A stretch of DNA of 25,294 nucleotides from Bipolaris cookei (GCA_002286855.1 NRSV01000002.1:7864-33157), one strand, 5' to 3'. Counted from the stretch's first letter, positions 1 to 9,025 are shown. Translations and numbers: made by a program. The notes: a model not told the origin generated them from the letters alone.

Positions 1-604
1 CTCTAAAGGCGTATTGATGCAGGGCGTTGTTAAGTCTAACTCTAGGAGGGTATAGAGCCGCTTCTACCTCGCTAAGTATAGTAGGTAAGGTTCTAAAGGA
101 TCCTAGAGTTTTCCTGAAGGCCTGATTCTGCAGCTTCTGCCTCTGATTGAGGGTTGTTGTTTGTTCCTTCCAGAAGATTTGGCATCCATAGTCTGCTACG
201 CTAGTAATGCAGGCTAGATAGAGCTGTCGTACTGCTCTAGGCGAAAGGCCTTTATTTGAGTTTGCTAGCCTGCTAAGGCGGTGGAAGGCTGCGCTAGCAT
301 GTTGGTTCCTGATATGGCTGTGGTGCTTGAACTTGAGGCTGCAGTCAAAGTGGATACCCAGCCATTTAACTAGCTCCTTAGACTGTACTATTTCCTGATT
401 TGGGAGAGTGAGGGCTCTACTTTGATCTTTTCTAGATCTTGTCCAGTTAACTAGTTCAGTCTTTGAGCTGTCGAATTGGATAGCTGACTCCTCTGCCAGT
501 CTAAAGAGACTCTGGATCTCCTTTTCTAGCAGCCTGATGTTTTTCCTCACTGATGTAGACGGTATTGAGATCTGTGGGTCGTCTATATAGGAGGAGGAGT
601 ACGT
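1..604 (-). mobile_element. Non-LTR retrotransposon (LINE) reverse-transcriptase fragment
   Basis: Read on the minus strand from about 604 down to 1, one frame is free of stops for about 200 codons, although it has no ATG. It contains a YIDD box (578-589, the YxDD catalytic motif of reverse transcriptases). Downstream it has the layout usual for fungal LINE polymerases: a KTELVNW-like stretch, KWLGIHFD followed by LKFKHH, and the ITSVADYG segment leading into the thumb region. It is only the part of ORF2 from RT motif C onward. The 3' part lies beyond the left edge, and the 5' part is cut off by the G-rich repeat starting near 608. The lack of stops suggests a fairly young or weakly mutated copy. 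The family is not known more precisely; Tad/I-like fungal LINEs are the likely relatives. Confidence 0.8.
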
Positions 605-607
605 AGG

Positions 608-744
608 CTGGCAAATGGGTAGGGTCGGGTAGGGTTGGGTTTTGATTACGTAGGACCCCAACCCAACCCAACCCATATCTTGGTATACCCAACCCAACCC
701 TACCCATTTCTTGGTGCCAAGTGTTGGGGTAGGGTAGGGTTGGG
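608..744. repeat. (GGGTN)n G-rich tract with internal inverted repeats
   Basis: The tract starts with CTGGCAAAT and then five GGGTN pentamers, then shows the same pentamers as CCCAACCC on this strand (650-712), then GGGTAGGGTAGGGTTGGG again at 727-744. It therefore contains G-rich and C-rich arms that can pair, and several runs that meet the simple G-quadruplex pattern (four GGG runs with 2-nt spacers). The opening CTGGCAAAT plus pentamers recurs at 9557, so it looks like the left end of repeat A. The last 8 bases (737-744) are the target duplication of the hAT element that follows. Confidence 0.75.
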
Positions 745-755
745 CAGGACTCGCA

Positions 756-848
756 ACGGATCAAATCAAAGCGATATTTGATTTGATTGATTTGATTTGA
801 TTATGTAAGCGTTTGATTCGATTTGATTTTGATTTGAATTGAATAACT
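756..848. repeat. hAT-1 left subterminal (TTTGA)n array
   Basis: The stretch just inside the left terminal repeat is built from repeated TTTGATTTGATT units. A matching array in the opposite sense (CAAATCAAATCAA) lies inside the right end. Short subterminal repeats of this kind are often transposase-binding sites in hAT elements; that role is inferred here. Confidence 0.65.
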
Positions 849-1007
849 TGCTTTGAATTGATACCCCGCTGCGGGGTAGAACCACGCTGCGATACCTGTA
901 AAATCAAACAAAGGGCACTTATAAATAATAGATGTACTAATCGTAAACCTATAATTCGCAGCCTCTCTAGTGACATGTTATGATAACATTATTATATATA
1001 GAAGCAG

Positions 1008-3582
1008 CTAGTTGGAGTCTTCAGAGTCGTCAGAATCGATGTTAGAGCATTCAGTTTCAGCCATGTTTGCTACCCGACGCTCTCCTACTATACCCTCCTG
1101 TATGAGAGACCTAAGGACCTGGTTCCTCTCTAACGTGGACCCTAGTAGTGAGCTCCTACTAGATGTACACGTTTTTGAAGCCTCACTAAATCGACGCTCT
1201 AGGTCTGAACTCATTGCCGGTGCAGCAAAAATATCAAGCGCTACCTTATGCAGTGTAGGAAAGCGCTCCTTGTTATTGCGCCACCAAGTGATGAGATCTA
1301 TTGGCTCCTTCACAACCTTGCGTTTGCCAGTGGCTCTATCAATTGTTATGCCATCCCGCCGTGGTACCTTTGGTGTTGTGTAGTAACGGTCAAGCTCTTG
1401 TGCAAGTGTTTCAGTATCAGGCTCGGAAGGAACGTAGTCGTCGGAGAAGAGGAGGTCATCGTCAAATGGATTCTCTGTGACAAGGACATTCGCCTGCGAT
1501 TGAGCAACCTGAGTAGCTCTAGTAACGATTGACGGCTCTACATCAACGTCAGTATTGATAGATCTAGTATCATAAGACTTGCACAGCATTTCAAAACGCT
1601 TTTGAGCGCTGCTGAGCCACCCAGATCGACCCTCCCATCGTTTCTGGAGGCCTCGCCAATTAATGTTGGGATTAAGGATCCGAGCTGCAGTGTAGGCTGG
1701 TGTTTGGTCCGAAACCCTGTAGTAGAAGTCGAGCTTTGCCCAGACCAAAGCTGCAAATTGCTTTACCTCCTTACTTGGCTGGGGCTGTCTCTTGCTTCGC
1801 TCTGTCCACTGTTCATAGTACTCGAGGAGCTTCTCGATCTCGTCTAGCCAAGTCGAGATGTTCACCTTCTGGCCTTCTAGTCTTTTCGTTGATAGGTAGA
1901 GTGGTTTAAGCAGCGCTTCGATCGCAGTGTGTCCCAGTCAGCGTTAGTAAGCCGATCATAGCTAACAAGCTCGTCGCCAGCTTGTTCGAGTTCGAAGAGG
2001 TGGAAGTCAACTGACTTTCGAAGCTTAAGTACTGTACTAGAGTTAGTACTCAATGTAGCGGCCTTAGTGATCCCCTAACACAGAACTTACGCCTATGTAT
2101 CATATGATATGATGAGTTCCAGCGCACACCACCGTCGCAGACTAGCGAGAAGATCTTTCTAACCTCTGCCTGACCTTCAACCTCCTTCTGAGCCTTTCTA
2201 AAGTTCTCTCTCCGCTGGTCTGAAGCACAAATGTGGTTGACAATGTTATGGGCCTTGCCAATGGATCCCCTTTTCCTCCACTCAGCCTGCTGTACCTGAA
2301 GAGACCCTTCGTCTTGTGGATCCACTGGCTTGAAAGCGGTGGCAAGCAACTGAGTATCCCGGTCGTTCTGCCTAGCAACGTCCTCAACTCGCTCGTCATT
2401 AAGGGCATCCCCATTCAATTTCCTCTTTGTAGATGCGCTAGGCTTGTAGGTTAAGGCTGATTGAGCTGCAAGGTTGATAATATGGCCTCCGCACCGTAAA
2501 CGACGATGTCGCCAGTCGAAAGAGAACACGTCTCCAAGAAGCCGGCAGGCAGCGTCGTTATTGTAGGCGTTGTCGCTAACAATATAGCCAATGTTACTGC
2601 TATCAATTCCGTGCTCATTACAGATTGTGTGTATAAGGTTGCAGATAGCCTCTCCAGTGTGACGGCCGTGGATCTGTCGAAGGGCGATAAGGACGTCAAC
2701 TCGCTCGTATTCGTTATTCAGCTAGTGGGCTTCAACGCCAAGGAAGGAGAGGTGATTGTACGATGACCAGATATCGAAGCTAAGCGATATCTTCGATCGT
2801 GCGGCTTGAATAGAGCAATGAAGTACACCAATAGCTTTAGTAACTAGTTAGTCTATAGAGTTAAAACAAGGGAAGAAAGGGCGACTACGCTTACCATAGC
2901 TATAGTGAGCCTTAATTAGTCGCTTGATAGAGTTACCACTATGATATAAGAACCTGTTATCGATTTCTGGATTGAGGGACTTGAAAAGCTCTCTCGCTTG
3001 TAATGACGAAGCTCCAGCATAACTTTGATTGTTAAGGATCACCCAATCAACTAGCCTCCGCTGGAAGTCAAGGAAGTCAATGTTCGTAAACGTACGCAGG
3101 CGCTCATCCATAGCCCTAATTTGAGCATTCAAGGTACTGATCCTGTTGTCTTCAGCACTGCTATTGAGGCCGAGTGGGTCATATGTATTGGGTAAGTTAT
3201 CTCGCTCTACTTGGCTAATGTTATGCTTTCGGAATAGATGCGCTGCTGCTGCTGTTGAGAACACTGGATCAAAGGTAGTCTCATAACCAGCACTATTACA
3301 GTGGGTACAAATCCCTCGATCTTTGTTTGGGTTCAATAGGTGATAGACGAGAGCGCCATGATTGTAGATCCAACTTCGGCGTTGTCGAGAGTACTTATGT
3401 GCAAACTGAAGTCGGAGCAGATAGCCGCCGCAAAATCGAGTATTAATATCGAAGCTATGCGGAATGGCATATTCACGTTCGCATGTTGGCGACAAAGGCA
3501 GGTTAGATAAGCTCGTAAGCGAGTCAGAAGATACTGATGTCATGCTAACAAAGAATGTATTGTAACAAAACGTTGTGTGCAC
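1008..3582 (-). pseudogene. hAT transposase pseudogene (BED-like finger, RNase H-like core, C-terminal dimerisation domain)
   Basis: The reading starts at 3582 (or an in-frame ATG at 3543). The first exon carries a BED-like zinc finger (CTHC followed by a HLFRKH pair) and runs to a TAA at 2848-2850. The same frame continues through the catalytic-core start (KISLSFDIWSSYNHLSFLGV), with a second stop, TAG, at 2722-2724, to the CGGHIINLAAQ and RWNSSYHMI segments. An intron is well supported at 2032-2090 (GTAAGT donor, TACTAAC branch point, CAG acceptor) and restores a hAT-like LLKLRKSVDF reading. A 1-nt frameshift follows near 1915-1925. The frame 1865-1008 then holds the hAT dimerisation domain (ITWWRNNKERFPTLHKVA, then AAPAMSSDLERRFS). 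CAA/CAG-to-stop changes would fit RIP mutation, but that is inference. No active enzyme is expected. Confidence 0.85.
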
Positions 3583-3743
3583 TATTACATTGTACGGTAG
3601 AAGTGGATTAAATATGTTTCTAAAGGCATAAAGCGTGAAGCGGACGTGGCGAGAATTGGATAGTTAGCTTGACCAATAGAGTCGCTGGGCTATCTGTCCG
3701 ACGCACTCAGCGTCTCATTCTAAGTAGCTAACAAGGTTATGCC

Positions 3744-3862
3744 ATGCAATTTTCAAATCAAATCAAGTTATTCAATTCAAAGCAAGTTATTCAAGTTTCG
3801 CTTAAATTAAAAACAAATCAAGCTATTCAAATCAAATCAATCAAGCTTTGATTTGATTTTGA
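3744..3862. repeat. hAT-1 right subterminal (TCAAA)n array
   Basis: This AT-rich array of CAAATCAAATCAA and TTATTCAA units ends just inside the right terminal repeat and mirrors the array at 756-848. The 160 bases between the transposase start (3582) and this array hold no other recognisable gene and probably contain the transposase promoter. Confidence 0.65.
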
Positions 3863-3879
3863 ACCATTGCGAGCCCTGC

Positions 3880-3930
3880 GGGTTGGGTATACTAAGACAT
3901 GAGCAGGGTTGGGTAGGGTTGGGTTGGGCT
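3880..3930. repeat. Right-hand (GGGTN)n tract of repeat A
   Basis: After the hAT-1 target duplication GGGTTGGG, the sequence carries on with GGGTTGGGTAGGGTTGGGTTGGGCTA. This matches the left end of repeat A copy 2 at about 9570-9600, so the hAT element split this tract. Confidence 0.7.
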
Positions 3931-4868
3931 ACATCAAACTTATATCTTCTTCATAGATCTATTTCGTTACGTACAACTAGCAGATTTAATATTTATACTA
4001 TTAAATTATCACAGTAATGCTAAGAACAGCGGTAATTAATATCTTTAAGGTCTTATGTAACGTTTTACGCATCTTATTATCTCACCTTATTATCACAGAT
4101 AGTTATCACAGCTGATTGACATAGATCAAATTCACTACTAGGTATAAAGCTACCAATAGCTAAGTATGTTCCTAGATACAGTAGAGGTGGCGCTTACGAA
4201 AAGCTTCTTCATAAAGAGTAGTTACAAGACTAGGTTAGCTAAGCTTCAAAGCAACAGCTTCGAGACAACTGCAGCTAAGGAAGTATAGCTGGAGTTTGTT
4301 AAGAGCCTTAGCAAACAAGAGCTGGCCATTATCAAGAATAAGAGCTAGAAGTAAGTTTATCACGCACCTTTATCACAGACTCAAACTAACTATGTTAGAC
4401 CACGCAATCAGGAACCTACGCTGAACAACCTTAATAAGAACACTGTTGAATGGACTCTATTGGCTAGCCAGCGCTTGGTGTTAGCAAGATGTCTAAGTCA
4501 ATACAGCTAGTTGCACGGTGTACACAGCGTGCGGGTAGGTGGGGGTGGCAAGTAACTATGGTTCATTGCTCTCTCTGTTCTACGTTCAAAGGAAAATCAA
4601 AGGAAAAAGGGTTGATGTACTCATGGGTCCGTGCACAAGTATCCGTGGGGAACCGGAGTCACGCGATCACTCCCTCAGTGCCTGATTTAGGTTCGGACAA
4701 ACACAATAGTTAATGCCGGCAATCCCTATATTAAAGGATATGGTAGCGATGAGTGTAAGGAGGCTATTAATAATAACGACTAGCCTAATTACTTTGCTAA
4801 TAGAGAGGATGCATATCTAGCTAAGGAATGTTTTGATGAGGTCTCTGAGGATGAGCACGAGGATATTA
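3905..4868. repeat. Repeat A, copy 1 (uncharacterised degenerate element, carries a solo LTR)
   Basis: This region aligns base for base, with scattered substitutions and small indels, to 9570-10276. Shared landmarks include TTCTTCATAGATCT near the start, GTATGTTCCTAGATACAGTAG, the CAGACTCAAACTAACT stretch, and GATGAGGTCTCTGAGGATGAG near the end. It is rich in stop codons in all frames. It encodes nothing recognisable apart from a short acidic stretch better seen in copy 2. Similarity between the copies stops after GAGCACGAGG. No coding domain identifies the family. It is probably a dead DNA transposon or non-autonomous element. Confidence 0.7.
4444..4699. mobile_element. Solo LTR, 256 bp, with 5-bp target duplication
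   Basis: The insert begins TGTTGAATGG and ends GTTCGGACA, so it has TG..CA termini. It is flanked by AACAC on both sides (4439-4443 and 4700-4704). Repeat A copy 2 has the uninterrupted site AAGAACACAATAG at about 10106-10118, which is the expected empty target with a single AACAC. TG..CA ends plus a 5-bp duplication fit a solo LTR of a Ty1/copia- or Ty3-type retrotransposon. A 74-codon open frame across it has no recognisable content. Confidence 0.82.
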
Positions 4869-5107
4869 TTGTTATTATTATTCCATTATAGTCCTGTATC
4901 AGCCGTTGGCTATGTAGGACTTTGGCCATAGGCCGCTCTATCTACTTAGTTTACAATTTAGGGAGTTTTCGATGGGGGTAGTGTAGCTATTGTGCTTCGG
5001 CCTTTGTCTATTTGAGCTATTGCTAGCTTTCTAGACGCCTGGTGCTAAAGAGCAGTTGGGTAACAGGGAGAGATGTAGGGCAGCTAGGCTACCTTCCAGC
5101 GGGCTCT
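4869..5107. other. Unassigned spacer between repeat A and hAT-2 fragment, copy 1
   Basis: About 240 bases that do not match the corresponding spacer of copy 2 (10277-10711). It starts with a short (ATT)n run and contains no gene I can support. Confidence 0.5.
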
Positions 5108-5520
5108 CTTTAACTTTAGCTCTTGAGGATGCTACCCATCCTCTATCGTTATGTCTGATCAGCCTGAGCCTTCTAGTCTTCTTGAATTTTCTCAGCCACT
5201 CAAAATAAGCGCGCCCCATATTGTAAAAGGGGGAAGAAAATAATGCATATGTTATTCAAATATCTGCCTGCGCAAACGCTAAAGGGTAATATCCAGAGTC
5301 AGACTCTATCAAAACGGAAGGAATGGTGGAAAGATACGGACTGGGCAAAACACCTCTCTGGTAAAACCCCACTATGGGGCTCTTCCACCCGCTCAAGTCA
5401 CATTTGGTCACAATTTGGAGAAGCTGCAGATACTAAGAACGGACAACCATACGTCTTTTGCCTTAACTGTGGTCTATTACTACAGCACCCAACACCAAAA
5501 GGTATAGGCACAAATCACCT
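5108..5520 (+). pseudogene. hAT-2 transposase N-terminal (BED finger) fragment, copy 1
   Basis: An ATG at 5151 opens MSDQPEPSSLLEF, identical in layout to copy 2 at 10755. A 1-base loss in the purine run near 5228 (AAAAGGGGGAAG here, AAAAGAGGGGAAG in copy 2) shifts the frame. The later frame (from 5243) has the hAT BED-finger signature HIWSQFGEAAD followed by CLNCGLLLQHPTPKGIGTNHL, preceded by the basic KRKEWWKDTDW segment. The coding sequence stops being hAT-like exactly where the LTR begins at 5521. No catalytic domain follows in frame. It is a dead fragment. Confidence 0.8.
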
Positions 5521-5953
5521 TGTTGTAGATAATCGCTACTTCACCTATTCTACGAGAGAATCGCATGCGCAGTCCACACCCGTGACTCTGCGATACATCT
5601 AGTCTATAGTCAAGCTATCAAGACTATGATAACTCGTTCAGTTAGACATCTTGTCTTTGCCGCTATAGTTTACGCAATCTTCTACTTGATTAGGCTCTTC
5701 GAGAATCTTTGATAACTACCCGTTATAAATTCCAGAAGATGTTTCAACAGCAATTTGATACAGCAGTTGCAGGACTTCTCCATGATCTAGGCCAGGGGAC
5801 TAAAATATCGTTCGCGTTAGACGCTTGGTCTGCAAACAACCATCTTAGATTTCTAGCAATCAAGCTGGCTCTGAGTCTACTACGGACAAGTAGAAGGCAG
5901 AGACCTCTACGTCTGAGTCGATAGTAGAACAAGCAGCACCCTACACTTTGACA
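5521..5953 (-). mobile_element. LTR (family L1), minus orientation, with interior replaced by hAT sequence
   Basis: The left edge TGTTGTAGAT and right edge CACTTTGACA are the reverse complements of the LTR ends seen at 8620-9025. The left 186 bases and right ~90 bases align to the LTR at 11126-11538. The central part (about 5707-5863) does not: it is hAT transposase coding sequence. It replaces about 139 bases present in the 11126-11538 copy. The right terminal ~80 bases differ from the other copies at only one position that I can see. Confidence 0.78.
5707..5863 (+). pseudogene. hAT catalytic-core fragment embedded inside the LTR
   Basis: The plus-strand frame reads ITTRYKFQKMFQQQF, then LGQGTKISFALDAW followed by SANNHLRFLAIK. 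This is the conserved opening of the hAT RNase H-like core, including the Asp of the xxxALDxW motif. The reading then passes directly into LTR sequence at the shared ATCAAGCTGGC. It is about 52 codons long with no start of its own. It probably comes from the same family as the adjacent BED fragment, but the connecting part of the gene is missing. Confidence 0.7.
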
Positions 5954-6318
5954 AAACCTTCCATAGAAACATAATCGTATTTAATGCTTTGATGTCCGAA
6001 GTGCCTTCGGTCTTGGTAATGCTTATGTGGGATCTAACAATCTTCTTTCATAGTTGTCCGTTGGAGTGATCTTGTGGTCATTTTTTTGCTTGCAGATTGA
6101 TTTCTTCGCCACATTACTAACACCTAGGCTGAGCTTTTGTAGGAATCCAACCTCTAGTGTCTATTTTCTTACTCCCGTACGTCCAGCTGGAGTGGTTCAG
6201 TTGGAGTCCTATCTCAGCCTCTATACTCAAAGGATCCTGCCTAATTGTTTATCCACAAAATGCTTGACATATCAACGGGCAATTATAATTCCATATCGCT
6301 TTGTGCGACCTCACTTCA
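5954..6318. other. Intergenic region, no gene recognised
   Basis: This lies between the LTR end and the stop of the DUF7580-type pseudogene and presumably includes its 3' untranslated region. I see no repeat of other parts of the window and no supported coding sequence. Confidence 0.5.
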
Positions 6319-8072
6319 TCAAACGATGGCCACAGCCTGCAGATATTCCATGTAGGTTTCCAACGGCTGCATCACATTCTTCACAATCCCATTTCTCCAG
6401 TTCTTTTCTCTGTCTGTGACGCCTGTAAAGCACCACTTGACAGCAGTCGTGTAGTCTTCTCCGCCTTCGCCACTTACACTGCGGGACCACTTCAGCCCTG
6501 CCATCACGTCCAAATCGTGTTTAGTCGTGACATCCATGGTTGACGGGGGCTTCTTGTATGACGCATGGTCTTCTAACCGGCAACCAAAGCAAAGCTCCAG
6601 CAGGATTATGCCCAATGAGTAAAAGTTATACTCATCCGTTGAATCATTGGAGGCGTGAGTATGATTGTGTGGGAAGCCCTGTCGAATAAAAGGCTCGCCG
6701 TATGGTAAGACGTCACTATCGTCATCAATATGAGGGAAGAAAATGATGTCCTCTTTGCAAAGGCCCGTCCGCAGCCAGGGTGTTGATTGGAGTTGTGCTA
6801 CCGACGAAGCAACAAGAAGCGCAATGAGATAGCGTTGGCGCCGCGAGAGCGGGTTTTCGCAGTCACGCGAAAGAATTTGGTCAAGTGTGATGGGATCATT
6901 TCTGCTACCCTTCTGTTTTTGATTGACTGGATGAAGGTGGAAAGCTTCATCATCATGACCAATGATTCCCATACATATTCCACAATCTTGGTCGCCCAAT
7001 CGCTGACATAATTCAATATTGTGATCAATAACCACGTCCACTTGAATCTCTGGTACGGTGGACGAGGGTGCCACAAACTCCAGCCTCTTCCGATTTGAAA
7101 CCGTAGGCAATGCTACGCCAGCTGGCGTGGGCGAAGTTTTTTGGCGAAGCAACAAAGACGTAGCGGCTTTCGCTCCCTGCTGACGAGAGCAATTCAGCAT
7201 ATGACCACAAGAAATTTCTTTCCGGCTCCATGGAGTATTCCCATAATCTGATGGAGCGAGGAACATGAAGACAATCTTAAAACAAACTTCTGTAAGTGTC
7301 CGATGCTCCAGTCGCAAGTTGGCGAAATGGTAATGTTGACAAGAACACTGCCAAGCAGCATGAAGCGCCTGGAAAAATACCTGTGACTTCTTTGAAACTT
7401 TCTTGAAAACTGATTCTAGCTCAGAAGTCTTTGTATTGTGTCCAGGTGTGACGTCTTGGAGCGCAGATACCCTGTCACTGGAGCTTAAAAGCTTCTCCAA
7501 TTTCTCATTGCACTCCTTGAGTTGGCTGAATAGCTCATCCCTGATTGATTCTCCAAGACTAAATTTTATTCGAAAAAACTCATAATCCAGTCTGTCCTTG
7601 GTGGCAGAAAGCTTCGATGGCTGTGGAGAGTGCTGTGAGCTTGGTGATAGGCTGGAGCTTCTGGTAGTCAGAGCTTATTCTGTATATTCTTTTTGTCGAA
7701 GTATAGCTCGTTCTTGAGCTCTTCTACAATTTCGTTCATTTCGGTCATGGAGTTCTGGTATGGCTTATACGACTCATTCAACCTGAATTCCAGCCGTTGC
7801 TGCAACGCAGCATCATCCCATCTTTTGCCACATGGATCGGTAATGAGCTTCGTAACCTCATCCGCATCCTGAATCAATGGTAAAAGAAGCTCCTTAAGGT
7901 TGTTCTTGTATATTATCTCGTGAAACTGGATATCGCGCTAGCATTTAGTGTACTCCTTCCGTATTCGCCAATAGAAGCCGCCGACCTTGGCCACATCACG
8001 CCAGTGCTCGATGCCGCTAATCAGCAGCGGAAAGGCACCAAGAACGATACCTGCTACTTCTAGACCACTCAT
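6319..8072 (-). pseudogene. DUF7580-type protein with HeLo-like N-terminus, recently disabled
   Basis: The ATG at 8072-8070 opens MSGLEVAGIVLGAFPLLISG, the start typical of a large family of Pleosporales proteins with a hydrophobic HeLo-like N-terminal helix and a C-terminal DUF7580 (kinase-like remnant) domain. Reading on, an in-frame TAG lies at 7940-7938 (after EYTKC). The frame then runs through LKELLLPLIQDADEVTKLI to a stop at 7668. The next part, KDRLDYEFFRIKFSLGES, is in another frame, so there is a frameshift near 7668-7690; I see no GT donor there to explain it as an intron. The long frame to 6319 ends in the DUF7580 signature EYNFYSLGIILLELCFGC (about 200 codons after the VFKKVSKKSQ region). 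HeLo-like families are linked to fungal incompatibility and cell death; the function here is inferred. With only two lesions, it was probably lost recently, or one lesion is a sequencing error. Confidence 0.7.
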
Positions 8073-8308
8073 ATGAATATAAATACGATTTCAGAAGGAA
8101 AGGACTAGTGAAAAAGTGATGGATGTTGGGGGTGGAAAGCAGAAAAGGTATTCCATGCGTTACCCGCACATTCAGCCCCCGAGCTGAATTTGCTAACTTG
8201 CGCCATTTCCACCAAGTATCGCAAAAGCAGTCAGATCATCCGTATTATGGCTTCTTCATTTTACTTCCAAAAAGGGCTCTCAAAAATTGAGCAATAGGCT
8301 GTTGAGAG
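8073..8308. promoter_or_regulatory. Divergent intergenic region between two accessory genes
   Basis: This 236-bp spacer separates the start of the DUF7580-type pseudogene (minus) from the ATG at 8309 (plus). It should have held both promoters. I see no clear TATA box or known operator. Confidence 0.4.
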
Positions 8309-8619
8309 ATGGCGCTGTTCATATCGAACCACTGCCGCTCCTGCATCAGTTCCCTACAAGAAGTTATCTCGATCCTTTCTCAGCCGAACCGCAGTGACAA
8401 TCATGTCAAACCATCCCAAGTTTGTGAGGAGCTGGACAGGTTCGGTTTCTTTATTGGAAACATCGGAGCTCTTCATCGACCTGGATCACCCTTATCTATC
8501 AAGTCACGCCTGCAAGATGCAAACGATGTACTGATTCATATCTTTGGCTTCTTGGCTGACTTGAACGACATTACCGCTGAACTTCTCGACATAGTCTCTG
8601 GTAGAAGAGAAGGCATGGT
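8309..8619 (+). pseudogene. 5' fragment of a fungal regulatory/NLR-like or C2H2-type protein, truncated by an LTR
   Basis: From ATG 8309 about 103 codons are open. The segment CEELDRFGFFIGNIGALHRP, then SPLSIKSRLQDANDV, matches a conserved N-terminal pattern (D.FGRF..W.GNIGA....SSLD.RLRDA) seen in many ascomycete proteins that go on to C2H2-type, ankyrin or other accessory domains. The frame then enters the LTR at 8620 and stops four codons later. No continuation of the protein is visible beyond the LTR at 9026. The family call is from memory of the pattern, so the downstream domain is unknown. It lies divergent to the DUF7580-type pseudogene, which suggests an accessory gene pair. Confidence 0.55.
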
Positions 8620-9025
8620 TGTCAAAGTGTAGGGTGCTGCTTGTTCTACTATCGACTCAGAGGTAGAGGTCTCTGCCTTCTACTTGTCCGTAGTAGACTC
8701 AGAGCCAGCTTGATCGAGAGATTCTAGAGAGAGAAGATATGTGCTAGGGAAGAAACACTAATTGATTGATCGTTGGTTGTGTGATTTGATCTTGTGTGAA
8801 TTGCTCTGTTTTCTATCTACTTGCTATCCTTCTATTATAAATATTAGCTAGAATAGATTCTAGAAGAGTCTATCTAGTAGTAGCTTGCGTAATCTTAAGC
8901 GTCATAGATAGATGTTATTGATGTATGTTGATAGATCGACTATAGACTTGATTGATCGCAGAGTCCGGGTGTGGACTGCGCATCCGGATTCTGTCGTAGA
9001 ATAGCTGAGTAGCTTATCTACAACA
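8620..9025 (+). mobile_element. LTR (family L1), plus orientation, apparently solo
   Basis: The sequence runs from TGTCAAAGTG to CTACAACA (TG..CA, 406 bp). Both ends are confirmed by comparison with 11126-11538 (reverse complement), whose flanks differ. The first 85 bases are identical to 25210-25294. A TATAAA lies at about 8836-8842, suitable for a U3 promoter. No direct 5-bp duplication is visible (ATGGT before, TGTTT after), so the copy may be one side of a rearrangement rather than a simple solo LTR. No gag or pol sequence adjoins it. Confidence 0.82.

Larger units (their letters stand above)
745..3879 (-). mobile_element. hAT-superfamily DNA transposon (hAT-1), complete ends, defective transposase
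   Basis: The left end (from 745) and the reverse complement of the right end (to 3879) share an imperfect terminal inverted repeat: CAGGaCTCGCAAcGGaTCAAA against CAGGgCTCGCAAtGGtTCAAA, with one extra outermost base on the right. CAGGG-like ends are usual for hAT elements. The element is flanked by a perfect 8-bp duplication, GGGTTGGG (737-744 and 3880-3887); hAT elements make 8-bp duplications. Inside are subterminal TTTGA-rich arrays on both sides and one minus-strand transposase gene with stops and a frameshift. It is inserted in the G-rich tract of repeat A. Total length is about 3.13 kb. Confidence 0.88.

Noticed and set aside
608..744. (GGGTN)n tract as a telomere or interstitial telomeric repeat
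   Set aside because: Filamentous ascomycete telomeres are TTAGGG hexamers; this tract is mainly 5-bp period and recurs at the end of a dispersed repeat.
4489..4713. 74-codon open frame in the solo LTR
   Set aside because: It lies almost wholly within the 256-bp LTR, crosses its target duplication and has no motif.
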